A stretch of 64,000 bases of DNA from CAVYHJ01 sp963768165 [NCBI: uncultured bacterium] (GTDB lineage Bacteria; UBP4; UBA4092), in assembly GCA_963768165.1 (NCBI GenBank), contig CAVYHJ010000001.1:62001-126000 (forward strand), written 5' to 3'. Of this stretch, positions 56,186 through 64,000 are shown one piece after another. The position numbers were made by a program, and so were the translations under genes. Numbering within the stretch: the stretch's first letter is position 1; each line of letters opens with the position of its first letter. The notes under the pieces are model-generated. The model worked only from the letters and a program-made list of their open reading frames with translations. It made no database searches and was not told the DNA's origin.

Positions 56186-57682
56186 TTAGGCAGCAGCGGC
56201 TTCGGCAGGTTTGGCGTCGGTGCGTGTACCTTGGAAGTCGAAGAGATGACCAAAGAGGGCTTTGGCACTGCGATAGAGGTAAGCAATATCGTCAATGTTC
56301 TTCGTATCCTTCATAACTTTCCACATGAACCGGGGATGCAAGACACCGGAATAAATTCCATGCGCCATGTGCATGACTTCATCGGGTTTCATATCAGGGA
56401 CGGCAAGAACCGGTTCGGTCATACCGTATCTATCCCATTCCCCGGGAGCGACACGGAGCCAGCCATTTTCCACAGCTTGGTCATATAACGGTGTGCCCGG
56501 ATAGGGGATGGTGACAGTTCCCTGCAATGTATCCGCCAGACCTTCCCGCATGAGATATTTGGCAAGGTTCACGGTATTGAGTGCATCCTGTTTAGTTTCC
56601 CAAGGATAACCGACCATGATGGTCAAATGGACATCCAGCCCTGCTTGTTTGGCGATACGGCATTTTTCCGCGACCAAATGAATTGAAGATTTCTTACGTA
56701 AACGATCCACAGTTTCCTGATTGGCAGATTCGAGACCCATTTTCATCCAACGGAATCCCGCGGCTTTCATTTGAGTAGCGAGTTTGGGATTGAAATAATC
56801 AAAACGGAAATTGCAATCGAAGAATATCTTTTTATTATAACCACGCTCCATCATGCCATCGCAGAATTCCTGCATGTAACCGCCGATGGGAAAGGTCCCC
56901 GTATCGTCAAATATTTCCCGCACGCCATATCGGTCAATCAACATACCGATTTCATCCAAAAGATTCTGCGGAGAGCGGACTTTGAATCTTGGTGCGGTCG
57001 TTGTCCAGGAACAGAAAGTGCATTTGCCGTACGGGCAATCACGTCCCGCCAAGGTATAGGCAAAGGGCGTCCGCTTGTACAAGAATTCACCGTATAACCA
57101 CCATTTGGTGAGTTCCCGGTCAATCCATGGGAGTTCATCTAATTTACCTTTAAGGTCGAATTTACCGGTATTGACAATTTTGCCTTTATCATCGTGATAA
57201 TAAACACCGGCGCGTAAATCTGTACCGTCACGGAGATGTTTGGCGATGGAGAGTCCTACAAAATCATAATCTCCGCCAGTAAGAACATAATCCACGACTG
57301 AGCGGTTGAGTGATTCTTCCGGCATACCGGTGACATGGTCACCATAAAGAACAATTTTAGCTTTGGGTAATATTTCTTTAATGTCTGCAATCCATTTCCA
57401 ATATTGGATAATGGTAGGAGTTTTACTTTCAATAAAGAGTAAATCAGGTTGGAATTTCTTGAGTTGAGCGATATATTGTTCTCTGGACCATTCTTCGGCA
57501 ATGGCATCCATCCAGACTGTTTCGAATCCGTTTTTCGCGAGCAGGGTTGCCAGAGATGCCGGGATCATTGGATAAATGTACGAGGGATTATGGAACCATT
57601 GGAACTGACGATTCTGGCCCAAGGTTGCTTGCGACACGCCGTCCGGCGCTGTTAAAGTTGGGTAGGTGACCGCTACGCGCAT
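56186..57682 (-). CDS. B12-binding-domain radical SAM protein
   Basis: 498 residues. An N-terminal cobalamin-binding-like Rossmann domain (about 1-140, with YPMIPASLATLLAKNGFE) precedes a radical SAM barrel (about 195-410), of the BchE/HpnJ-type architecture. The cluster motif reads CPYGKCTFC, i.e. C-x4-C-x2-C rather than the usual C-x3-C-x2-C. A C-terminal alanine/proline-rich tail is present. GGAGG lies 11 bases before the ATG. The product is unknown; methyltransferase or ring-forming chemistry is usual in the group. Confidence 0.85.
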   Translation of the reverse strand: MRVAVTYPTLTAPDGVSQATLGQNRQFQWFHNPSYIYPMIPASLATLLAKNGFETVWMDAIAEEWSREQYIAQLKKFQPDLLFIESKTPTIIQYWKWIADIKEILPKAKIVLYGDHVTGMPEESLNRSVVDYVLTGGDYDFVGLSIAKHLRDGTDLRAGVYYHDDKGKIVNTGKFDLKGKLDELPWIDRELTKWWLYGEFLYKRTPFAYTLAGRDCPYGKCTFCSWTTTAPRFKVRSPQNLLDEIGMLIDRYGVREIFDDTGTFPIGGYMQEFCDGMMERGYNKKIFFDCNFRFDYFNPKLATQMKAAGFRWMKMGLESANQETVDRLRKKSSIHLVAEKCRIAKQAGLDVHLTIMVGYPWETKQDALNTVNLAKYLMREGLADTLQGTVTIPYPGTPLYDQAVENGWLRVAPGEWDRYGMTEPVLAVPDMKPDEVMHMAHGIYSGVLHPRFMWKVMKDTKNIDDIAYLYRSAKALFGHLFDFQGTRTDAKPAEAAAA

Positions 57683-57785
57683 ATTTTATTGTTTCCTCCG
57701 TAAATAATTACAATATTTCACTTTTTAGTTATATTTAAGATTATCTTACTTATGGTTAATTGTCAAGTAAATCACTCGGGTATTC

Positions 57786-58261
<476 letters not shown>

Positions 58262-58387
58262 CTCCCCTATGTGATAGTAAAGTGTCGTTCAAGCGGAATT
58301 AAGATTTTCAATTCCGCTTCTTGTAATGAACGAGACCAGTCTCGTTCATTACAATGCCAAAATGACCTGCCTGCCATTTCATGGGGA
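58262..58387 (+). repeat. REP-like hairpin repeat, third copy
   Basis: Follows the guaB fragment just as the first copy follows guaB. It has AAGCGGAATT/AATTCCGCTT around a 9-base loop and a 16-bp stem TTGTAATGAACGAGAC/GTCTCGTTCATTACAA with a 2-base loop. Confidence 0.65.
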
Positions 58388-58394
58388 TGATAAT

Positions 58395-58518
58395 AATTTT
58401 TCGCCAATTGGCGAAAAATTTATCTCTAATAAAATCAATAGTCTGAACTCTTCTACATTTGTAGAAGAGTGATGGAACAAGTGTTCAATAATTCTTTTGC
58501 AATTGCGAAAGAATTATT
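58395..58518. repeat. Cluster of three long palindromes
   Basis: A perfect 26-bp palindrome with half AATTTTTCGCCAA (58395-58420), a hairpin ACTCTTCTACA/TGTAGAAGAGT (58447-58470), and a 32-bp hairpin AATAATTCTTT/AAAGAATTATT with CAATTG at the centre (58487-58518). The second shares the CATTTGnnnGAAGAGTG form of the REP-like family. Confidence 0.65.
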
Positions 58519-59290
58519 TTAAAGGATAAAAAAAAGGATAAGGGCGATTCTGTGAGTCGTTCGGGGAGTGTCATCTCCTTTCCCCTCATCGTCTTTCCTG
58601 CGAAAGCAGAAATCCAGTCTTTTATATTTAAAAGATGCATTGGAAACTTTTGTTTTATCTATTCCCGATACAACCTTCTTTTTTAATTCATAATTATTCT
58701 TATTGCCCATCATTCCCACTCACCTTTTTGTCATTCTCGACTCCGATCGAGAATCTAGTCTTCTCAACCTTAATCATTATGAACTTAAAGCTGTATATTA
58801 TATAATTCTATACGTTACACACATAAATATTGTTATGAGCAAGAGAAAAGAGATTAAGACAAATAAAACTCCCAAAAATCAAGATACTAACTTTAAATAT
58901 ATCGAAGCTATATTGGCTTATTTAAAAATCTTGATTAAATCATTTATTAAGCCAAAGTTTATTTATTTTGAATTAATCAGCAAATATAAGAATAATAAAC
59001 CCGTTTTAAATCAGACTAGCACCTTTTTTATTATAGATTTCTGCATCGGGAATAGATAAAACAAAAATTCCTGATGCATCTTTGAAAATACCATTGAAGG
59101 TACTCAAGTTCCCGATGCAGAAAGATATCCCCTATAAAAACCCTAGGTCAAATAAACGATATTGGGGAATCATGGACATATCAGCGCCATGTCTCTACCA
59201 GTCTATCGAACAAATCGGGGGATGTTGATCCGGATAGATACTTTCGAAGAAAGTGGAAGAACCATTATTTATTGCGATGAATGGATGACT
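58519..59290. other. Non-coding stretch
   Basis: AT-rich with short inverted repeats, including ATTCTCGA/TCGAGAAT near 58733-58754 and the GCATCGGGAA...TTCCTGATGC and TTCCCGATGC units near 59043-59120. A frame at 58703-59059 is lysine/isoleucine-rich, lacks a Shine-Dalgarno and overlaps the repeats. I do not regard it as a gene. Confidence 0.5.
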
Positions 59291-60379
59291 TTAAGATTTG
59301 GGAGCAATCCCAGTTGATTCCCGGATGATCAATTTAGTTTCCAAGACGATATTTTGTTGGGGTGTAAGGGGATTGTTGAGCAGTTCCAAAAGATAACGAC
59401 CTGTTTTTTCGCCCAATTCCCAGCCGGGATGTTGAATGGTCGTTAAAGAAGGGGTAATATAAGCACTCCATTCATGATTATTAAATCCGATCACCGAAAT
59501 GTCTTTGGGGATGGATTTCCCCCAGTGGATTATGGCCGACATAGCCCCGGCGGCAAGTTCATCACTGGCACAGATCACCGCCGTGGGAAGAGGTACACTA
59601 TCCGATAAAATTCGAGTCATATGTTCAACCCCACGAACATGTCCATAGGCAAATGAACAATCTCTCATCCATTCTTTTTTAATTTTCAATCCCCTGTCTT
59701 TCATCCCCTTCAAGAAACCCAGTTCCCGCTGATCGGTATCCATCCATCCTGTGGCTCCTCCCAGGTAGGCAATTCGTTCATGGCCCAGAGAAGCCAAATA
59801 ATGAACCGCTTGTTGGACCCCCTGGATGTTATCAAAACCTACCGAAGGAAGTTTAACGGTTGTTTTAACGGCGACCGGATTAAAGTTCATGAGAAGAATA
59901 GGGATATTCAAAGAAGCCAATCCATCCAGGTCTTTCGGAGTATATTCATCCAGCCGGATAACAATGGCTTCACAATTATTGGAAATATACAAATTCCTGA
60001 CTTGTTCGGTAAGATCCTGGTCCGGTAATATAAAGGATAAGACAATACTTAATTTGCTGTCTGATATGGTCGTATCAAAAGCCACAAAAGCATCCCCGTT
60101 GAATTCTCCCCGCAAGGATTGATTCATATAATTCACTAGAAAACCGACCATCCCAGACCGACCGGTTTTTAATGCACGCGCTACTCGATGAGGTTGATAC
60201 CCTATTTCATTGGCTACTTTTAAAACTTTTTTTCGGGTCTCTTCACTGACCCAATTTAATCCATTCATCACCCTGGAAACGGTCATCTTGGATACATTGG
60301 CAAGCCGGGCTACGTCTGCGGTGGATTTTTGATTTTGTGGAATCATAGGATTTTTATCCCTTTTATGACGATTTTTCAT
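59291..60379 (-). CDS. LacI-family transcriptional regulator
   Basis: 362 residues. Helix-turn-helix and hinge at the N-terminus (STADVARLANVSKMTVSRVMNG, then NEIGYQPHRVARALKTGRSG), followed by a periplasmic-binding-protein-like effector domain (VGFLVNYM, ICASDELAAGAM, ISVIGFNNHEWSAYITPSLTTI). I start at the ATG at 60379, because a GAAAGG Shine-Dalgarno is 8 bases upstream and the predicted promoter -10 (60407-60412) overlaps the region of the longer frame. The ligand is probably a sugar. Candidate operators lie upstream of this gene and of the divergent secreted-protein gene. Confidence 0.9.
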   Translation of the reverse strand: MKNRHKRDKNPMIPQNQKSTADVARLANVSKMTVSRVMNGLNWVSEETRKKVLKVANEIGYQPHRVARALKTGRSGMVGFLVNYMNQSLRGEFNGDAFVAFDTTISDSKLSIVLSFILPDQDLTEQVRNLYISNNCEAIVIRLDEYTPKDLDGLASLNIPILLMNFNPVAVKTTVKLPSVGFDNIQGVQQAVHYLASLGHERIAYLGGATGWMDTDQRELGFLKGMKDRGLKIKKEWMRDCSFAYGHVRGVEHMTRILSDSVPLPTAVICASDELAAGAMSAIIHWGKSIPKDISVIGFNNHEWSAYITPSLTTIQHPGWELGEKTGRYLLELLNNPLTPQQNIVLETKLIIRESTGIAPKS

Positions 60380-60406
60380 TATGTATCTACCTTTCTTATC
60401 CATGGT

Positions 60407-60435
60407 ATTATATAATTATTACCTCTCTCATATCC
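60407..60435 (-). promoter_or_regulatory. Promoter of the LacI-family gene
   Basis: Minus-strand TTGGAT (60430-60435), a 17-base spacer and TATAAT (60407-60412). The predicted start near 60400 leaves about 21 nt of leader with the Shine-Dalgarno. Confidence 0.6.
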
Positions 60436-60518
60436 AATATCCAAAGGGATCGGATATACCCATATCCTAACCGGATTATTTTATCTGTATATTCTATCTT
60501 TGGCAATATCCCCCTTTT

Positions 60519-60538
60519 GTCTATTATCGTTAACAGGT
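60519..60538. promoter_or_regulatory. Candidate LacI-family operator 2
   Basis: TCTATTATCGTTAACAGGTT matches the operator-like dyad at 60810-60831 at most positions. It lies about 120 bases upstream of the LacI gene's predicted transcription start. Confidence 0.45.
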
Positions 60539-60764
60539 TCACCTTTCCTACCCTAAGAGATCTCTTTTGCATCAGCCAATCATCACATTGGGGAGAATCT
60601 GGCAGACCGGGACCAGGGATTTCCCTATTGCAGGGATTCATCATAAATGTATTGATATTATTTAAAAAATCAGGTGCTTTTTTCAATGATTACTCTCCTA
60701 ATCCTTCATAATTATATTAAAGGAATACACAAAATAGATTTTTCTAAAATAATAAATATTCTAC

Positions 60765-60831
60765 TTGACACCCAGGATAATCGGTCATATAATATCCTAT
60801 ATTTCTAAAAACCTATTATCGTTAATAGGTT
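60765..60831 (+). promoter_or_regulatory. Strong promoter with overlapping operator-like dyad
   Basis: Consensus TTGACA (60765-60770), a 17-base spacer and TATAAT (60788-60793). A 22-bp dyad with arms AACCTATTA and TAATAGGTT (60810-60831) lies at about +10 to +31, the position where LacI-type repressors block. A weaker related site (ATTAACGGTTATCGATA) lies at about 60864-60880. No gene is present between 60404 and 60982. Confidence 0.65.
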
Positions 60832-60982
60832 CTATAGATTATATATAATAATATCTATAATACATTAACGGTTATCGATATTAGACATATGGATTACAAA
60901 GCAAAAAAGGCATTCAAAATCGGATTGCAGAGTAATGGATTTTATCAGGATTATAATTCAAGAGAAAGGCGGTGAATACAAA

Positions 60983-62521
60983 ATGTTTAAATATAAAGTG
61001 TTTTTTATTACTTTACTTATTTTACTGAGTACCTTGACAACGGTCAATGCAGATATCATACTTGGTGATTTCAATTATGAAGCTGCAACAAGTAACTGGG
61101 GGGCTAGCTATGTAAACTCTCAAGCACCAACGGGTGCAGAGATTACATCATTAACCACTCTGAATTATTCCGGAACCAGTTGTTTGATGTTTATTGCCAC
61201 TTGTACCTCGGCATTGTCAATTGTGGGTTCGACAACGACTACTCCTTGGTTTGGAATTGATGGAGGTAATTGGAGCAACTGGCCGTGGCAATTTGGTTTT
61301 ACTGGAGAAACTGCCATTCAAATCAGAGTTGCATTTACCGGAAGTTTATCCACAGTCCCATTTTTGGCTAGTAGTCAAAGCAATCCTTGGTCGTGGGTTA
61401 GTTTTACCGGCGGTTTTGACTCTACTAATTGTATTAAACAAGCAGCGGATGGAAATTTTGTTACTTATACATTTCCACTCGATACCACAACATTTGCAAA
61501 TCCAAATTATATGTTCACTGGCTTGTATTTTACCTTACAGCCAAACATCGCTGGAACAGTTACTACTTATATAGAATATATAAAAACCCTGGGAGATCAA
61601 CCGGTTAACGGGATAACCGATTTTAATACTCTCGGAAATGCTAGTGGATTTACCAACGGTTGGGTTACTAATTGTCCTGTAAGAACCATTTTAGGCTGTG
61701 ACGGTTACGGCCAAGACACCAAAGGATTGACAACTGTAGCTGTTGCCGGGACTAACGGTTGCTTGGAATACTTCAGTCTAAGTACTGCATCCTCCCGTAT
61801 TAACTATGATGGTGGATATATTGTAACCAGCTATACAAACGATGGGTGGGATGCTAACTGGGATACTAGCGGCAATCAATTTATTGTCGTCCGGATGGCA
61901 GCAACTACTACAGCGGTTTGGGATGGAACTCTAGCCTTGAATGCTTCTCTTAATGTTTCTTGCTACGAGATAAGTTCATCATTAAGTTTATTGCCGGGAA
62001 TACCCGTCGATGGTCAATTCCATACTTACTCCTATGCGTTTGCTCAGGTAACATCCAAGGGTTTTGACCCATCTAATATCAATCAAGTAGGACTTGACTT
62101 ATCCGCTCATGGAAACTCAAATATCAAGGTGGATATCGATAGTATTCTGGTTACCTCGACCGGTTCTCCGTTACTTTATACCAATTCAGGATTGGTTCCT
62201 GTCTATAATCTTCCTCTCAATATGATTCCAATAAAGCCGAGTGGAACAAAAGGATTTTCAGTACAATATGGACAGTCCCCATTTACTTGGAGCCTGACCA
62301 CTTCAACAGGTCAGTTTGGTGATTTAGTCGTATCGAATGGAACAACAGTAACATTTACAGGTGCTAATGCCGGTGGTACCGGATATATTACTGTCACTGA
62401 TGCATTAGGTCGGAGTATTCGGACACCTCAGATCGTAGTAACTGCAACTTCAGCGCCGTTGGCTGTGGATGCGGATGTAACCGATATGAGTCATGTACAA
62501 TTTGATTTGTTTAAAGAATAA
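60983..62521 (+). CDS. Secreted protein of unknown function under LacI-type control
   Basis: 512 residues with a signal peptide (about 1-23, ending VNA). Two similar beta-rich, tryptophan/threonine-rich segments (about 25-200 and 205-390, each opening with DFN and containing NW or NGW) resemble carbohydrate-binding jelly rolls. A C-terminal Ig/BIG-like segment (about 420-495) follows. There is no catalytic motif that I recognise. I start at 60983 (GGCGGTG upstream, signal peptide in place); the frame extends to 60935. Probably a surface glycan-binding protein. Confidence 0.7.
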   Translation: MFKYKVFFITLLILLSTLTTVNADIILGDFNYEAATSNWGASYVNSQAPTGAEITSLTTLNYSGTSCLMFIATCTSALSIVGSTTTTPWFGIDGGNWSNWPWQFGFTGETAIQIRVAFTGSLSTVPFLASSQSNPWSWVSFTGGFDSTNCIKQAADGNFVTYTFPLDTTTFANPNYMFTGLYFTLQPNIAGTVTTYIEYIKTLGDQPVNGITDFNTLGNASGFTNGWVTNCPVRTILGCDGYGQDTKGLTTVAVAGTNGCLEYFSLSTASSRINYDGGYIVTSYTNDGWDANWDTSGNQFIVVRMAATTTAVWDGTLALNASLNVSCYEISSSLSLLPGIPVDGQFHTYSYAFAQVTSKGFDPSNINQVGLDLSAHGNSNIKVDIDSILVTSTGSPLLYTNSGLVPVYNLPLNMIPIKPSGTKGFSVQYGQSPFTWSLTTSTGQFGDLVVSNGTTVTFTGANAGGTGYITVTDALGRSIRTPQIVVTATSAPLAVDADVTDMSHVQFDLFKE

Positions 62522-62627
62522 AGTGTAATTTATTTCTCCCGGATGAGGAATTATCTATTATCCTTCTCATCCGGGGGAACTTTTAAATTTGTTTTGTTGG
62601 TTTTATATTGTAAAGGAGGTGAGTAAT

Positions 62628-63236
62628 ATGGTAAAAAAGCAAAAAGGCTTTACCCTGATTGAATTATTGATTGTCGTGGCAATTATTGCCATATTAGCCG
62701 CGATTGCAATACCTAATTTTCTTCAGGCACAGGTTCGGTCGAAGGTGGCTCGAGCACAAGCGGATATGGCTACTCTTGGAACAGCAATAGAAGCCTATTA
62801 TATTGATAACAATGATTATCCCAGTCCCTATCTTTCCTATGTTAATGGATCATGGACTAACTCTAATCCTGATGCGGTCAACGAGGGCCCTTGGAATGAT
62901 TACACTTGGGCCGGGACTCCATTATGTTTGTCCACCCCGATTGCCTATATAACTCAGACATATCTGCTGGACCCATTTGGTGTAAACTATAATAATTCCT
63001 ATCACTTTTTCGATAATTCATTAATCAACGATGATGATACTTTGCAGTGGTGGTATCATGCACCCAATGGTATTGGGGATCTCTTTTATCCCTCATATAC
63101 AGGTGAAGTGAACATTAGCAAACAATGGGTGCTCTATAGTAACGGTCCCTGCTTAAATGACGAACTTGGCTTAACGGCATACGATCCTACCAACGGTACG
63201 GTCAGCAACGGGAATATTGACAGGTTTGGACCCTAA
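62628..63236 (+). CDS. Type IV pilin/pseudopilin-like protein
   Basis: 202 residues with a class III prepilin leader: cleavage in QKG|FTLIELLIVVAIIAILAAIAIPNF, with Glu5 after the cut. RADMATLGTAIEAYYIDNNDYPSP is the GspG-like helix-to-loop sequence (here AQADMATLG). The C-terminal half is aromatic-rich and unlike GspG proper. This layout is common among numerous stand-alone pseudopilin-like proteins in some candidate phyla. The AAAGGAGGTG Shine-Dalgarno decides the start. A strong terminator follows. Confidence 0.88.
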   Translation: MVKKQKGFTLIELLIVVAIIAILAAIAIPNFLQAQVRSKVARAQADMATLGTAIEAYYIDNNDYPSPYLSYVNGSWTNSNPDAVNEGPWNDYTWAGTPLCLSTPIAYITQTYLLDPFGVNYNNSYHFFDNSLINDDDTLQWWYHAPNGIGDLFYPSYTGEVNISKQWVLYSNGPCLNDELGLTAYDPTNGTVSNGNIDRFGP

Positions 63237-63247
63237 GGTTTTAGACT

Positions 63248-63309
63248 GTAACCTCTTGGCAATAAGAACATCGCCAAGAGGTTACCTCTAACGAATAGAG
63301 GTGGTTTTT
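63248..63309 (+). terminator. Double-hairpin terminator after the pseudopilin gene
   Basis: A 13-bp stem GTAACCTCTTGGC/GCCAAGAGGTTAC (63248-63260/63273-63285), then ACCTCTA/TAGAGGT (63284-63290/63296-63302) followed by GGTTTTTA. The two hairpins share the ACCTCT arm and may be alternatives. Confidence 0.7.
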
Positions 63310-63660
63310 ATAGGATGCTGTATTATCATTATTCATCCTTTGTTCTTGTTTGAAACAAAAGATGTGTTCCAAATAAGTGTTTAGGGTAGGGGGTGATAAA
63401 AGCCCGAATGGGGAGTTGTGTGGGTTCAGCAAAACGATGATTATACACCGGAAGGTATTCTAGAAAATATGGTTTACCTTAGTGGTTCTGTGAATGAAAA
63501 CCATAAATACAAATCTTTGAATAAATTATAAAGTGAAGAGACTCTGCTTATCCTTACTTTGAAGAGTCAGCATGTTCCTGGGAAAGAATTTCTTTGGCTT
63601 TATCCAATTGATTTAAAGCAACATACAAATGTGCCATATACTCAGCGATTTTTTGCCGTT

Positions 63661-64000
63661 CTATACCGGTAAATATGGTAACGCTGTATTGTACTGTTCC
63701 AGTGCATCCTGATGTCTATTTAAAAATTGGAATAATCCGCCGCAGGCTCGATAATAATCACCTAACTCATTTTTAGAGATACCAAGTTGGGAAATTATTT
63801 TTGCCTCCGATAAGGTCTGTTGAGCCAATGATGTATCATCTTTGTTTAACGGAGAATTCATAATTTTAGAACAAAGTAATACATCACAAGCTAATAGCAT
63901 CTTATTAAATGTTAAATCGTCTTCTTGCTGCCAAGAACTATAAAAATACTGTTTGGCCAGTTCCGGCTTTCCGGCTCGTAAACAATATATGGCGGCTATG
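63661..64000 (-). CDS. TPR-repeat protein, truncated by the window edge
   Basis: Open from the right edge ([19 protein letters not shown]...) to a stop at 63661. It contains TPR-like helices such as ELGDYYRACGGLFQFLNRHQDALEQYNTAL. The sequence downstream in the next frame (63554 to about 63680: RQKIAEYMAHLYVALNQLDKAKEIL) continues the same TPR pattern to a stop, which suggests a frameshift near 63665. The 5' end lies outside the window. Confidence 0.6.
   Translation of the reverse strand, partial: IAAIYCLRAGKPELAKQYFYSSWQQEDDLTFNKMLLACDVLLCSKIMNSPLNKDDTSLAQQTLSEAKIISQLGISKNELGDYYRACGGLFQFLNRHQDALEQYNTALPYLPV

Noticed and set aside
58703-59059. 118-residue AT-rich frame
   Set aside because: Low-complexity Lys/Ile/Asn composition, no Shine-Dalgarno, begins and ends in dispersed inverted repeats, and no domain is recognisable.
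60408-60686. 92-residue minus-strand frame upstream of the LacI gene
   Set aside because: It covers the LacI gene promoter and an operator-like site and shows no protein family.

Overview
The window reads as a chromosome segment of a Gram-negative bacterium, probably from a poorly cultivated lineage rich in polysaccharide-degrading enzymes. The Gram-negative reading rests on the Tat genes, an exported lipoprotein, periplasm-type glycosidases and PilT/pseudopilin genes. No rRNA or single decisive marker is present, so I do not assign a phylum. About 40 credible protein genes and three tRNAs (Asn-GTT, Gly-TCC, Leu-CAA) are visible, with ATG, GTG and TTG starts.

Layout. (1) 0-16 kb: an alpha-2-macroglobulin with an internal pseudopilin-like insert, a seven-repeat LVIVD propeller, a CBS-pair protein, L-rhamnose isomerase, a sugar ABC transporter (ATPase, permease, lipoprotein receptor) followed by a secreted GH31 glycosidase, a DUF2007-like membrane protein and a BNR/sialidase-fold enzyme. 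Three genes of this block sit behind copies of one dispersed cassette holding a TTGACC-N18-TA(C/G)AAT promoter and an 84-129 nt leader. (2) 16-23.5 kb: housekeeping genes birA, nadC, coaX, tmk, tatC, tatA, an RdgB-Ppx/GppA fusion and rph. (3) 23.5-25.6 kb: an intact IS4-type insertion sequence, tRNA-Gly, an IS remnant, a 142-bp MITE-like element and a REP-like hairpin repeat. (4) 25.6-31.1 kb: guaB, then a compact pyrC-pyrD-pyrF-pyrB group, three of whose genes have a -10 box 6-8 nt before the start codon (probably leaderless). (5) 31.2-33.8 kb: a GH2 beta-mannosidase-like enzyme. (6) 34-46 kb: five same-strand genes, in transcription order a hybrid histidine kinase, a REC-GGDEF cyclase, a PAS/GAF HD-GYP phosphodiesterase, an MshEN-DnaA(AAA+) fusion and PilT. 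They could form a c-di-GMP circuit acting on type IV pilus retraction. (7) 46-54.4 kb: a GH74 xyloglucanase-like enzyme, a solitary HicB, 1.6 kb of repeat-rich non-coding DNA, a GH63/37-like glycosidase and a GH2 beta-glycosidase. (8) 54.4-64 kb: SDR oxidoreductase, YjjG-like HAD phosphatase, B12-binding radical SAM protein, a chimeric IS/guaB fragment, a palindrome cluster, a LacI regulator with its promoter and candidate operators, a secreted protein, a pseudopilin, and a TPR protein running off the right edge.

Physiology inferred: breakdown of plant-type polysaccharides (xyloglucan, mannan, alpha- and beta-glycosides, rhamnose) under LacI-type and cassette-type control, combined with c-di-GMP-regulated surface behaviour. 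The most unusual items are the MshEN-DnaA fusion inside the c-di-GMP/PilT gene run and the dispersed promoter-leader cassette.
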